DNA of 64,000 nt from Pseudomonadales bacterium (GTDB taxonomy: Bacteria > Pseudomonadota > Gammaproteobacteria > Pseudomonadales > Azotimanducaceae). The position numbers and the translations under genes were made by a program. Below are positions 1 through 10,100 of the stretch, piece after piece. The notes beneath the pieces are model-generated. The model was not told the DNA's origin. It saw nothing but the letters and a program-made list of their open reading frames with translations, and did not search any database. The stretch is from assembly GCA_022822135.1 (NCBI GenBank), contig JAJECH010000052.1, positions 1 to 64,000 on the forward strand. The letters are read 5' to 3'. Position 1 is the stretch's first letter. Each line of letters starts with the position of its first letter.

Positions 1-140
1 GCGATGGTATCGGGTGGTTTCAAGGTCGTCATATCCAAACTCCGTGATGGTGACAAACAGCGGCGCAACCGCTTACGATCGCGCCTGAATCACCGGCAGT
101 TTCGATGTCGTTTTTCCGGCAGTTTGCATGTCGCCTAACA
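1..140. mobile_element. End of an insertion sequence (probable IS21-type), partial
   Basis: This stretch does not belong to the permease that follows it. The permease frame is broken by a TAA at 136-138, and recognisable permease sequence begins just after about 140. The segment carries two imperfect direct repeats near its right end (93-110 and 116-133) and appears to finish with CA at 139-140. Multiple short terminal repeats and a CA end are known for IS21-like and related transposons with DDE transposases. The element's own genes lie outside the window to the left. Only short open stretches are seen here, so the family assignment is an inference from the repeat architecture. Confidence 0.5.
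93..133. repeat. Two imperfect 18-nt direct repeats at the IS end
   Basis: CCGGCAGTTTCGATGTCG (93-110) and CCGGCAGTTTGCATGTCG (116-133) match at 16 of 18 positions with a 23-nt period. This is the arrangement expected of transposase binding sites inside a transposon terminus. Confidence 0.75.
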
Positions 141-870
141 CGGGGGATTTCTAATCATCGCGACCCAGACAGCGATCGTCGCCAGTGGCGCGGTCGCGCT
201 CAGTCGAATACCTCAACAAAGTGATCCGAGCGTCCGACTTACGACAGAACCCTGGTTTCCCGCGTTAGCAAGGTCAATCAAGAACGGATTCACGACGGTC
301 TGGTCGAATCACTCGATGCGAATGGTCGTCGTTCAAAACGTTGCGATGGGCGTTTGTTTTATGGGTTCTTATGTCGTTACGATCCCGTTACTGATTCGTG
401 AGCGTTATGACGGCTCATCAGATGATCTCGCATTTGTAAACCTAGTTAATTCCGCCGGTTTGGTCGTAACGATTCTTGCGCAACTGATTTTGCGTGAAAT
501 CCGCCACAAAGGGAATGCGTTATTACTCGCTCACGGGATTGGTGCACTAATCCTCTCAATGGCGTCGTTGGGGTTTGATTTTCCATATTTCTTGACGTTG
601 ATGTTCTTTTGGGGAGCATGTGGTGGTGTCGCGATGAGTATGTCACGCACGATCATGCAGGAGGAAGCACCCAATGACCAACGTGGAAGCGTGATGTCGT
701 TCTTCTCATTTTCGTTTATGGGAGCAGGACCGATCGGCGCGCTCTTATGGGGTTTTATCGCTGAATACTTCGGCCCACATACCGCGCTTTTTGTCGCATG
801 CACATTGATGTTCGCGATCGTTGCGTGCCTTACGTTCTATGCAAAGCGACGCGGTGTCAAGTTCAACTAA
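141..870 (+). pseudogene. MFS permease, 5' part lost at an IS junction
   Basis: The open frame runs without a stop from 139 to 870 and encodes a membrane protein of the major facilitator superfamily. The first residues after the junction (GGFLIIATQTAIVASGAVAL) look like the end of an internal transmembrane helix, so roughly the N-terminal half is missing. The remainder holds several hydrophobic helices and ends FYAKRRGVKFN. An internal ATG at 316 could begin a 184-residue product, but this would start in the middle of the permease fold. Substrate is unknown. The gene is most simply a pseudogene disrupted by the adjacent transposon end. The missing half may lie on the far side of the element, outside the window. 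Confidence 0.7.
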
Positions 871-1061
871 ATATGTGTTAAATCAACTAGTTACTGCGTA
901 ATCATCCTTCTGTACACTTCATTTCGCATAATGTATATTATGTTAAATATAATATTTTCTAGGAAATTCGACTGTCTCGGCCATTAGTTTGAACCCATTC
1001 CACTATTAGACGTGAACATTCATGGAATCTGGAAAACTAACCTTCCCCTATGCTGACCCTT

Positions 1062-2360
1062 CTAATCAGATTCAGGAACGACCTTCACTAATGCGAATTT
1101 ATTAGGATCGTAATAGTTCCGAGCAAACGAATTGATTTCGTTCAGAGACATCTGCGACGCACGATTCAAAGTCATTTCCCTAAAGTTTGAAGGTAAATCT
1201 GCGACTCTATTGATCGCAGCGAGATTCACGATCTGATCAGGTGTTTCGTTGGAGAAAACCAAACGACCCCTAAGGTAAGCCAAAGCGCGTTCTACTTCCG
1301 TTTTAGATACGCCGTGCACATGCAGTTCTTCTAATACCGATCGAAGCCGACTCTGCGTATCCAGCTGGTTGTCAACGCGCGTATACGTCTGAAGTCTCAG
1401 CATCCCTGGACGCGTCGCAGTAGTAAACAACGCGCTTAGAGTCGCACTATATGTGTCCCCCGTTTCATGACGCAGTTTCTGGTATAGTCGAGAATTAAAA
1501 GTTCCGCCTAGTATTTGATTTACTACTAAATAGGCAGGATAGTCTTCATGGACCATCGGTAAACTGTCCCTAATCAATGCCATATAGACCTGAGTCAAGT
1601 TGGTTACGCTCTTGACCATAGGTTCAGCTTTAGAAAATTCTTGTGGCTGTCTTGTTGTATCACTATACCGATTCGCTTCCTTGACTTCAGGAAGGAGATT
1701 CTTCACCAGCCCTTGAAGTTCTGTTTTATTTATTGAACCTGATACGGCTATGTTGCGAGCGGGTGTGGCGAGTACCGTATCTCGTATCGCAGCGAGTTTT
1801 TCGGCGGACAACTCAATCGAATCGGGTCGATCATATAGCGCGTTTCTTGGGTCATCTTCGAATGGATACAACAGTTTGATGGCTGCTTGATTGAGTAGCG
1901 TGCGTGGATTCGTTGTCGTTGACTTCCAACTAACGATACGATCGCGTTGCCATTTTCGTAGTTCTTCTCGACTGTATTCGCGATTTTCGACTGTTTTTTG
2001 GATCAGCTCTATTAACTTTGGAAAATCATCTACCAAGCTCGAGCCACCGATTCGAGCTCTTCCCCATCCCATTGAAGCGGACAAATACACGCCTGAACGC
2101 TCGATTTCACGCTCTATATGACGGTTCGTATCGAACATTTGCCCGACGAACGCAGCTTGAGCGCTGTTCTCGACGCTCCAAGGCATTATTCGATTGATGT
2201 CGAAGTTGATCTCAATGTCGACTAGGGGCGCTCGGTGGTCTTCCAAAAGGAGGACTTCTGTTCCGTCCGACAAATACCAGGTCTGGATTTCGTCTGATCC
2301 ATAAACGGTTGAGACTGCTACGCCGACGGTGAGCACTACCAGAGCCGTGCGAGCTGTCAT
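1062..2360 (-). CDS. M16 peptidase-like protein, non-catalytic subunit
   Basis: An exported protein of the pitrilysin (M16) fold. It has a signal peptide (hydrophobic stretch VVLTVGVAVSTVYG) and the two-lobed M16 architecture, including the C-terminal lobe with LGGTFNSRLYQKLRHETG. The zinc motif HxxEH of active members is absent, which is usual for the regulatory partner of a heterodimeric M16 enzyme. The active partner is encoded immediately upstream. The ATG at 2358-2360 is chosen because GAGGG lies about 7 nt before it and it clears the preceding stop. An alternative ATG at 2379-2381 overlaps the upstream TGA as ATGA and would suit translational coupling. Likely a periplasmic or outer-membrane-associated peptidase complex of unknown substrate. 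Confidence 0.8.
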   Translation of the reverse strand: MTARTALVVLTVGVAVSTVYGSDEIQTWYLSDGTEVLLLEDHRAPLVDIEINFDINRIMPWSVENSAQAAFVGQMFDTNRHIEREIERSGVYLSASMGWGRARIGGSSLVDDFPKLIELIQKTVENREYSREELRKWQRDRIVSWKSTTTNPRTLLNQAAIKLLYPFEDDPRNALYDRPDSIELSAEKLAAIRDTVLATPARNIAVSGSINKTELQGLVKNLLPEVKEANRYSDTTRQPQEFSKAEPMVKSVTNLTQVYMALIRDSLPMVHEDYPAYLVVNQILGGTFNSRLYQKLRHETGDTYSATLSALFTTATRPGMLRLQTYTRVDNQLDTQSRLRSVLEELHVHGVSKTEVERALAYLRGRLVFSNETPDQIVNLAAINRVADLPSNFREMTLNRASQMSLNEINSFARNYYDPNKFALVKVVPESD

Positions 2361-2377
2361 TACCCTACCCTCGGGTC

Positions 2378-3844
2378 TCATAGCACAAACCGCGTCAATC
2401 CGATCCGATCGGCAAATGGATACAGCCATCCAAAGGCAGATACATACCATGGCACACTTGCGGGTTCAACATAGATTCTGATTGGATCTGCGTTAACCAC
2501 GTACTGCTCGTACGCTCTCTTTATGTCGTCAATCGTTATAGCCGCAATTCGATCCTCTCTATCAAATGCCTTCCAAACGTCGTTCTGCCAACCGTGTGCG
2601 AACTCGATTCGGTTCGCCATTGAGGATGAGCGATACCGGCCTTGGTATTCGGATTGAAGATATCGTCGTTTTGCGGCGAGAAGTGACTGTTCGTCTAACC
2701 ACTCATACCGAGCCAGCGTATCGAGAGTCTGATTCAAATACGAAAATGCAGTTGCCTTTCGACGATACGGCAAAGAGATCGAACCGAAAGCCAGTACCCG
2801 TCCGGCTTTCGTAGGTAGGTCGAATGTCTGTGCGTATAGAGCGCGTCGCCGTTTGCGTATCAAATCATCTTCAAATCCGTCTATTCCGGAAATGAGTGAA
2901 ATCATTAAATTAATCGCATCGTGATCATCCGCCGCCGCGGTTGGCAATTCGAAAAGAAGCGCACTAGCTTCGACAGGCGGGATCTCATCACGTAGCGTAA
3001 GTTCCTGTGGAAAATCCCATTCTGCAAGCGACGGAACCGCACGCGGAGGTTCTACTAGCTTCTCGATGCTACCAAACAAACTCTCGATGAGTTCGAGAGT
3101 CTCTTCGGTGCCAACAGATCCGGTGATCGATAAATGAGCATTGCGTGGTCCGTAATATCGTTGATAAAACTCAATACAACTGGCTACGGTGGCATTGCTG
3201 ACATCCTCTTCCGTTCCCAATGGCGAAATCGCGTACGGGTGATTCTCAAATCCTCTTCTCAATGCTTCAAAACCTAGGCGATTAATCGGATCGTTTTGTG
3301 CATTAACGCGTAGCTCTTCTAAAACGATCTTCTTGTCCCTTTCAAGATCTCGTTCAGTTACTATGAGATTCACCATACGATCCGCGTATATCTTTAGTAC
3401 GCCCACGTGTGGACCTGGTGGAATTGAGGCGAAGTAACGAGTTTCATCAAAGCTAGTCGTTGCATTGGTCGAACCGCCATGCAGTTCAACGAGCTTGAAG
3501 ACAGCTCTTTCTGGGTAGTTTTTCGTCGCACTAAACATTAGGTGCTCGAATAAATGAGCTAGGCCCCGAGAGTCCTCGTCCTCGTGAGAACTCCCTATGT
3601 AATACACCAATTGGACCGTGACTATCGGCATCCGCTGATCTTCAAAAATTGATACCTGAAGACCGTTGACTAATTGAATGGATGAGAACCGCGCGCTTCC
3701 GGAAAAGACACTGGCTTCACTCGCACTACTCAGTAATCCAAAACCAAGAAGGAAGAGAGCTATACCAAATCTGAGATCGTACCAGTTCAAATCAAAATCC
3801 CAATTCTTGGCAGCCTTGCGTAGCTTCCAAGGGATGTGCGTCAT
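2378..3844 (-). CDS. M16 zinc peptidase (pitrilysin family), catalytic subunit
   Basis: The protein carries the inverted zinc motif HxxEH (HLFEH, about residue 100) in the context GLAHLFEHLMF, followed about 75 residues later by the glutamate-rich stretch VLEELR that supplies the third zinc ligand. A hydrophobic segment near residues 25-45 (GIALFLLGFGLLSSASEA) is a signal peptide or anchor, so the enzyme acts outside the cytoplasm. Start chosen at ATG 3844 (MTHIPWKL); a second in-frame ATG lies at 3859. It is the first gene of a two-gene operon with the HxxEH-less M16 protein. Known families of this type degrade or process peptides. The target here cannot be told. Confidence 0.88.
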   Translation of the reverse strand: MTHIPWKLRKAAKNWDFDLNWYDLRFGIALFLLGFGLLSSASEASVFSGSARFSSIQLVNGLQVSIFEDQRMPIVTVQLVYYIGSSHEDEDSRGLAHLFEHLMFSATKNYPERAVFKLVELHGGSTNATTSFDETRYFASIPPGPHVGVLKIYADRMVNLIVTERDLERDKKIVLEELRVNAQNDPINRLGFEALRRGFENHPYAISPLGTEEDVSNATVASCIEFYQRYYGPRNAHLSITGSVGTEETLELIESLFGSIEKLVEPPRAVPSLAEWDFPQELTLRDEIPPVEASALLFELPTAAADDHDAINLMISLISGIDGFEDDLIRKRRRALYAQTFDLPTKAGRVLAFGSISLPYRRKATAFSYLNQTLDTLARYEWLDEQSLLAAKRRYLQSEYQGRYRSSSMANRIEFAHGWQNDVWKAFDREDRIAAITIDDIKRAYEQYVVNADPIRIYVEPASVPWYVSAFGWLYPFADRIGLTRFVL

Positions 3845-3930
3845 GTATAAGCGTACCATGAGCCACGGTATCAGGCGACGATGCGGGACTCCATCGTTTA
3901 AGCGGAATTCATTGGAATGACCAAGGATCC

Positions 3931-4962
3931 TTGCAACCCGGCATTCGTTATCATCACATTTCGTTTCCTATATTTGCGAGTGCTCTTATATTTCTACGGC
4001 CTATCGAAGAGAACCGCGCTTCTCTCAAGCGACACTATTCACGCAGCGTGTTTGCTGTATATGATCTTGCAATTGTGTTCCTCATGGCCTTCGCTGCCCC
4101 GGTCTGTAACGCTGATATGGTCAAAGTAATCATTGAAACGGATATGACGCTGGACGTTGACGACGTCGGTGCACTTGCTGTGATACATGCGCTCGCGAAC
4201 CGAAAAGAAGCCGAGTTGCTTGGAGTCAGCTTCAATGAAGTACATCCAGATGGAATAAGAGGGATCGCCGCCATCAATGCTTGGTACGACCGAGCCAATA
4301 CACCAATAGGCCGGTTTGAAGGGACGCTCGAAGAACCGGATGAGTCGCGTTACCTAAATTACCTCGCAAAGATGCTTAGCGAGTCAATCCACGTGCAAGC
4401 TCACAATGCGTTGGACTTTTATGAAGAGATTCTTAAATCACAACGGGATCAAAGTGTCACGATTGTTTCGCTCGGATTCTTGAACAACCTTGCTGATCTA
4501 CTCCGCACTCATCCAGACTTAGTTCAAAGAAAGGTGCTTCGTCTCGTAGCCATGGGAGGTCGACGGAATGACAACTTTAATTTCGTTAGGCACGGACTCG
4601 TCAACGAAAGCCAGTTCGTGATCGAACACTGGCCAACACCGTTCGTAGTTACAGACTTCGGCGGCAGTCTACACACTGGAGCCTCCCTTTCGTCAATGTC
4701 GTCAGACAATCCAGTTCGAGAGGCATACTTCAGATGGTTCGATGGCGCATTCAAGGGTCGATCAAGCTGGGATCAGATTGCGGTATTGGTAGGTGTGCGC
4801 GGCGAATCGGGAGGTTTTAGATTCGAAGGAAACATGACCGGTCGCTTGCGGAATGGATTCACTTGGGCTATCGATGGGGAACATCGCTCGTACGCTCGAC
4901 CCACTGAATCCAACGATTTCTATCTAGCTGAAATTGAGAGTCTCATGACACTTAAACCATAG
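3931..4962 (+). CDS. Nucleoside hydrolase-like protein (IunH family), exported
   Basis: Resembles inosine-uridine-preferring N-ribohydrolases, which cleave the N-glycosidic bond of ribonucleosides. The N-terminal calcium-binding motif, normally DTDxxxDD, reads ETDMTLDVDDVGAL, and the later block IVSLGFLNNLADLL matches the family. The usual first Asp is Glu, a conservative change. A hydrophobic stretch ending FAAPVCNA just before the domain suggests export. The start is uncertain: ATG 3931 gives a long pre-sequence, while a GTG near 4048 or ATG 4084 gives a shorter leader. Divergent from the M16 operon and convergent with the SMP-30 gene. Nucleoside salvage or scavenging of extracellular nucleosides is an inference. 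Confidence 0.75.
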   Translation: MQPGIRYHHISFPIFASALIFLRPIEENRASLKRHYSRSVFAVYDLAIVFLMAFAAPVCNADMVKVIIETDMTLDVDDVGALAVIHALANRKEAELLGVSFNEVHPDGIRGIAAINAWYDRANTPIGRFEGTLEEPDESRYLNYLAKMLSESIHVQAHNALDFYEEILKSQRDQSVTIVSLGFLNNLADLLRTHPDLVQRKVLRLVAMGGRRNDNFNFVRHGLVNESQFVIEHWPTPFVVTDFGGSLHTGASLSSMSSDNPVREAYFRWFDGAFKGRSSWDQIAVLVGVRGESGGFRFEGNMTGRLRNGFTWAIDGEHRSYARPTESNDFYLAEIESLMTLKP

Positions 4963-5018
4963 TCCCGTTTAGAACCATTCAACCCGCAAATCGGGAGGCA
5001 GTTCCAACTAAAAAAGAT

Positions 5019-5936
5019 TTAGTTCAGATTCAAATAGTTAAGAGGAAGTCCTGGCACGTCCCAATCCATCGCAACAAGCTGTCCAGTGGACGAGAGCGTA
5101 ACGTATGCAGTCTTCAAATCTTCTCCACCGAAACAGATGTTCGTCGTCAAACGATCAGGCATCGGAACGAACTTTGGTTCACGCCCATCTGGATAGAGGG
5201 TTGTAATTCCTCCATCAATGAGCGTTGCAACGCATACACCACCGTCGCTGTCAACCGCCAATGAGTCGAACATGAAATATGCGTTTCTCCCCTTCACTAC
5301 TCTTCCACCATCTGGGCGGTCTAATCGCTCACCGGTCAGTTGCCCCGGTCCTTTTAAGGGATATGCCCACAACCGACCGGTCGGCGTTTCAGCAATATAG
5401 AGTTCGTCGTTTCCGGCGGATAAACCGATGCCGTTCGGTGCCTCCAAAGGAAAAATCACCTCTTCAATATGTGAGCCGTCTGCTTTCGCATAGAAAACGC
5501 CGGTCCGGTCTCGCTCGCGTGGTCGATTCTTGCCATGGTCGGTAAACCAAAACCCGCCAGTATCGTCGAACACGAGGTCATTGGGACCGCAGAGTCGAAC
5601 ACCATCAACCGCTTCATACAGGATTTCTGATCGACCAGATTGCATGTCGACGCGTTCAATTCGACCTCCAGAGTAGTCGTCTGCTTGATCGCCCGGAAAA
5701 GTCCTCCCAGGTCGTCTTATCCAGTTAAAACCACCGTTATTGCAAATAAAGCAATCGCCATTTGGACCGATTGCGGCGCCGTTAGGACCTCCTCCAACAT
5801 CTGACACGACGTCAATGGAACCATCTCGGTCAACTCGTGAGAGCGTACCTCGGGCTATTTCAACTACGATTACCGAACCGTCTGGCATCGCAATCGGCCC
5901 TTCCGGAAACTGTAATTGATCAGTGACAACTTGCAT
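5019..5936 (-). CDS. SMP-30/gluconolactonase family protein
   Basis: A 305-residue six-bladed beta-propeller of the SMP-30/gluconolactonase/LRE family, metal-dependent lactonases. Diagnostic pieces are the N-terminal FPEGPIAMPDG, GGPNGAAIGPNGDCFICNN, the central CGPNDLVFDDTGGFWFTD and LEAPNGIGLSAGNDELYIAE. They supply the Glu, Asn and Asp metal ligands expected of the fold. No signal peptide is seen, so it is probably cytoplasmic. Members hydrolyse aldonolactones or other lactones in sugar and aromatic breakdown; the substrate here is not determinable. The gene is divergent from the RND operon across a 131-nt gap that contains a palindrome. Confidence 0.85.
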   Translation of the reverse strand: MQVVTDQLQFPEGPIAMPDGSVIVVEIARGTLSRVDRDGSIDVVSDVGGGPNGAAIGPNGDCFICNNGGFNWIRRPGRTFPGDQADDYSGGRIERVDMQSGRSEILYEAVDGVRLCGPNDLVFDDTGGFWFTDHGKNRPRERDRTGVFYAKADGSHIEEVIFPLEAPNGIGLSAGNDELYIAETPTGRLWAYPLKGPGQLTGERLDRPDGGRVVKGRNAYFMFDSLAVDSDGGVCVATLIDGGITTLYPDGREPKFVPMPDRLTTNICFGGEDLKTAYVTLSSTGQLVAMDWDVPGLPLNYLNLN

Positions 5937-5972
5937 AACGGGTTTGACCTTTTATTCCGTATAAATACTAGT

Positions 5973-5987
5973 GCCACGTTTCGTGGC
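5973..5987. promoter_or_regulatory. Perfect palindrome between divergent genes, candidate operator
   Basis: GCCACG-TTT-CGTGGC is a perfect 6-bp inverted repeat with a 3-nt loop, in the gap between the SMP-30 gene (minus) and the RND operon (plus). TTGACC at 5944-5949 is a possible -35 box for the plus strand, which would put the palindrome close to the start point. Because both flanking genes are transcribed away from it, an operator is more likely than a terminator, although a short T-run follows on the plus strand. Confidence 0.35.
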
Positions 5988-6067
5988 TTTCTGGAATGAC
6001 GCCTAGACGTTTGGTACGTGTCCGTATCCCCGTCCGTCATAACTTACTGTAGAGATTTAACGCACTA

Positions 6068-7198
6068 ATGAAACGCGTCTTTGGCGTAGCTCAAGTACTC
6101 ATCGTACTTGCCCTCGTCGCTCTAGCATCGCTGATCGCATGTCGCTCGACCACATCGTCAGACTCCCCTCCATCCTTCCCAATGGGTCCACCCAGTGCAA
6201 TGCAGGCACCGCAGATAACGGTAGCGGTAGTACGACCTGACATCATCAGTGCAACGGTGGAAGTAGATGCAACCGGTTCGATAGTGTTCAGAACGGCTGT
6301 TTCCATCGTTCCACAAGTAGGTGGACGTGTCATTTGGGTATCGCCCAAGCTGCGGAACGGTGGAGAGTTCAATGCTGGCGAAACCGTGTTTAAGTTGGAC
6401 CCAATCGATGCTGAACTGAGTGTGCGCCAAGCAAAGGCTGACCTTGCTGTTGCGCTAGCTGAAATGAACTTAGCGAACGCTCAAAAAGATGCTGCCACGG
6501 AAAACTATCGACTCCTAAATCCCGGGGCAGAGGTCCCTCCTCTCGTAGCACAAGAACCTCAGATCGAACGGAGTCAGGCGGCGATAGATCGAGCTAAAGC
6601 TCGTCTGCTTGCGGCCGAGTTAGCACTTAATCGAACTGAGTTTAGTTTTCCCTTCTCCGGTCGCGTACTAACTACGAATGTCGGCGTAGGGCAGCTACTT
6701 TCAATGAATCAATCAGTCGGACAGGTTTATGACGTGAACGAACTCGAAGCGGTTATTCCCGTCTCAACGATGGATCTCGATGCACTAGAACCCATCCAGG
6801 GGCGTCGCGCGCTTCTCGAAACGGACGATGGTTTTGTTGAAGCTTCAGTCGAACGCGAAAGTGCATCACTAGATGAGCGCACCCGTGTCGCAGCACTCTA
6901 TGCAAAAGTTCAATCTTCGGAACATAAACTCACGCCGGGCAGTTTCATTAGAGCAAAGATCTTTGGAAGGCAGATCGATCAAGCATTCGTTTTGCCTGAA
7001 GAAACCGAGCAGGCAAAGAGCACTGTGTGGGTCGTCAAGGACGGTCTCCTAATTCGACAGACGATTCAAATTCATGACCGCCGTGAGGATGGTTTGCTCG
7101 TAAGTAGCTTCCCGTACTACGAAGGGATCGTGACAGGTTCCATGCCAAATGTTGACGAAGGCGACTCAGTGCGCATCGCGGGAATGCCGCAAACATGA
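6068..7198 (+). CDS. RND efflux periplasmic adaptor (MFP), lipoprotein
   Basis: A membrane-fusion protein of the HlyD/AcrA type that bridges an inner-membrane RND pump and an outer-membrane channel. The N-terminus MKRVFGVAQVLIVLALVALA followed by SLIAC is a lipoprotein signal peptide with a lipobox cysteine near residue 25. Next come the barrel-sandwich half-motif (VDATGSIVFRTAVSIVPQVG), a helical hairpin (residues about 120-185), the second lipoyl half (FPFSGRVLTTNVGVGQLL) and a beta-barrel region. Its TGA overlaps the start of the pump gene as ATGA, so the two are translationally coupled. No outer-membrane channel gene is nearby, so a TolC encoded elsewhere is presumed. Confidence 0.9.
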   Translation: MKRVFGVAQVLIVLALVALASLIACRSTTSSDSPPSFPMGPPSAMQAPQITVAVVRPDIISATVEVDATGSIVFRTAVSIVPQVGGRVIWVSPKLRNGGEFNAGETVFKLDPIDAELSVRQAKADLAVALAEMNLANAQKDAATENYRLLNPGAEVPPLVAQEPQIERSQAAIDRAKARLLAAELALNRTEFSFPFSGRVLTTNVGVGQLLSMNQSVGQVYDVNELEAVIPVSTMDLDALEPIQGRRALLETDDGFVEASVERESASLDERTRVAALYAKVQSSEHKLTPGSFIRAKIFGRQIDQAFVLPEETEQAKSTVWVVKDGLLIRQTIQIHDRREDGLLVSSFPYYEGIVTGSMPNVDEGDSVRIAGMPQT

Positions 7199-10100
7199 CG
7201 CCACTTGCCAACCAGATCAGAGAGCAATCCATTGATCATGGCCCGATGGGGTTTTTCGCTCGAAATGCCGTCGCGGCAAACTTGCTCATGTCGGTATTTC
7301 TGCTCGGCGGTTTGTGGATGGCAACCAACCTCAATTCAGCCGTATTCCCAACCATCAAACCAGGCATTGTTGCAGTCAACGTGCCTTATCCCGGCGCAAC
7401 GCCCTCAGAAGTAGAAGAAGGGATCACGCGGCGCGTTGAAGAGGCCGTGGCGGGAATCCAAGGGGTCTACAGAGTACAGTCAGTCGCATCGGAAGGACGC
7501 GGCTCAATCAATGTTGAGCTGACAGATTTCGCCGATGAGGACGAGGTCTACGAAGACGTCAAATCCGCTGTTGATCGGTTGGTAGATTTTCCGCCACAAC
7601 GTGCGGAGGAAGCGGAGGTCACGATAGCAGAAGCCGTAAGTAGCGTGATGCAGCTAGTTGTCTCCGGACCTGTTCCCGAGACGGAGTTAAGAAGCGCAGC
7701 GGAGTTTTTGCAGGATGCCTTACTTGATCTTGACGGTGTATCGCTTGTCACACTCGACGGCGCCCGAGCGTATGAGATTTCCATCGAAATAAGCGAACGC
7801 ACGTTAAGGCAATACGGACTCACTCTCGAGCAAGTCGCTAATCGCATAAGACAGTATTCGGTAAACCTATCAGCCGGCGAGATCAAATCAAACGCAGGTG
7901 ATCTTCTAATCAGAACGAATAAGAAGCTGATGACCGGCGCCGAATTCGAATCAATTCCAATCCAAGCACTCCCTAACGGAACGACTCTACTCTTGCGAGA
8001 TATCGCAATCGTTCGCGACGCGTTCGTTGACGACCAGCTAAGAAATGAATTCAACGGCAAACCGGCGATCTTCGTTCAGGTAAGTCGCTCTGACAGCGAA
8101 GACGTTCTTGAAATAGCCGAGATCGTAAAGTCGAATTTAGATGGTATTGCGATTCCCTACGACGTTGATATTGAGATTTTCCAAGATCAAGCCGTAGTCT
8201 TGGAGCAGCGAATAGATCTTCTGGTACGTAATGGCATTCTTGGTTTTACGCTTGTTGTTACCTTCCTGGTACTCATGCTTGATCTGAAGCTTGCGATCTG
8301 GGTAGCGATGGGTGTTCCAATTTCATTCCTCGGAGCCATGATCTTTTTCGCACCTCTTGGCATCGAGATCACGATGGTCTCGTTATTCGGCTTGATCATG
8401 GTTTTAGGCGTCGTTGTCGACGATGCGATCGTCGTTGGCGAGAACATCGGCGCTGTACATGAAACCGGTTTACGCGGTGTCGGTGCGTCGATCGCCGGGG
8501 CTAAAGGCGTCTTTTCGCCTGTGAGCATCGGGGTTTTAACCTCAATGGCCGCGTTCGCCCCATTGCTATTTGCGACGGGAACGTTCGGACAAATACTTGG
8601 TGCGGTACCGCTCGTTGTGATCACCGTGCTGGTCATTTCGATGATCGAGGTCTTCCTGATTCTTCCGGCTCACCTATCCCACGAAAGTTACTGGAGCCGA
8701 TGGCCTCTGAGTGTTTTGCAATCCTTAATCGCATCAGGCGTACAGAGATTCCGCGATCGGATACTCGTTCCCGCGGCCGGCTGGGCCATTAAGCGACGGT
8801 ATTTAACGTTGCTGTTAGCGCTGGGATTCCTAGTCGCGTGCGGGTCGCTTCTCTATACCAACTCAGTTCGGTTTCTGTTCTTCCCCGACATCGAGTCAGA
8901 TTCGGTCTCTGCAAACCTGATCTATCCTGTCGGCACACCTTATAACGCCACCGAGGAAGGCGCAGTACTACTAAGGAACGCAATCCTCCGTGTCAATGAG
9001 GCAGCAGGTGGTACGGAAATTGAATCGCTCAGCATGGTGGTTGGAGGCGGTCTCCAACTAGCGGGTGGCCCGGGAGGACCAGGTGGGGTCTCGCAAAATA
9101 GCAATCGAGCTCAGGTCATCTTAGAGCTTGCGGACGAGAGTATCCGACAGAACAGTTCGGCGCAAATCGAACGACTCTGGCGAAGCGAGGTAGGCAACAT
9201 TCCCGGTGCGGACGCACTGCAGTTCACTTCGTCGTTCATCGGTGGCTCCAACATGGCTTACCAGCTTAGCCATCGTGACAGTGATGTCCTATTACGTGCA
9301 GTAGATATCCTGAAAACTCGTTTAGCAGAGGTCGATGCACTAGTTCAGATTACCGACGATTTCGATCTCGGGAAACGTCAATTCGATATCGAGCTGACTC
9401 CCGCAGGCGAAGCTGCAGGGCTCACGAACCTTGACGTATCTCGCCAGTTACGTCAGAGCTATTTCGGCGAGGAAATCCAGCGGATTCAACGAAACCGCAA
9501 CGAAGTAAAAGTGATGGTTCGCTTCCCTACCGATGAACGTAGCAGTACACGCGATTTTGCGAATTCACGTATTCGATTAAACGACGGCACGGAAGTCCCG
9601 CTCTTTACGGTAGCGCGTATCGAAGAAAACCGAAGTTTTTCATCCATTACTCGCATTGATGGTCGACGTGTCGTCGAAGTGAGTGCCCGAATCGATAGTG
9701 CTCTTCGTACGCCGAATCAGGTCATAGCTGAAGTAAACGAAACCGTATTACCGGCGTTAACGGCGGAATTCCCGCGGTTGCTCGTGAGAGAGGCAGGATT
9801 CGCACAAGAACAAGCAGAAGACTTCGCTCAATTAGGGTTGCTAGCAGCATCCTCTATCTTATTGATGTACATACTTTTAGCGAGCCAGCTTCGCAACTAT
9901 TCCATGCCATTTACCGTGTTATCCGCGATTCCATTCGGCGCAGGCGGTGCAATTGTGGGACATTGGTTACTCGGCTTCGATCTTTCATTCGTCTCGATAT
10001 TTGGCATCATCGCATTAAGCGGTATCGTCGTAAATAACTCCCTAGTACTGACCGATTTGTTCCTACGACTGCGTGCGGCAGGTATCGGATTCGAAGAAGC

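Noticed and set aside
8187-8636. A 149-codon frame antisense to the RND permease
   Set aside because: A by-product of the hydrophobic codon pattern on the opposite strand; no conserved motif or start signal.
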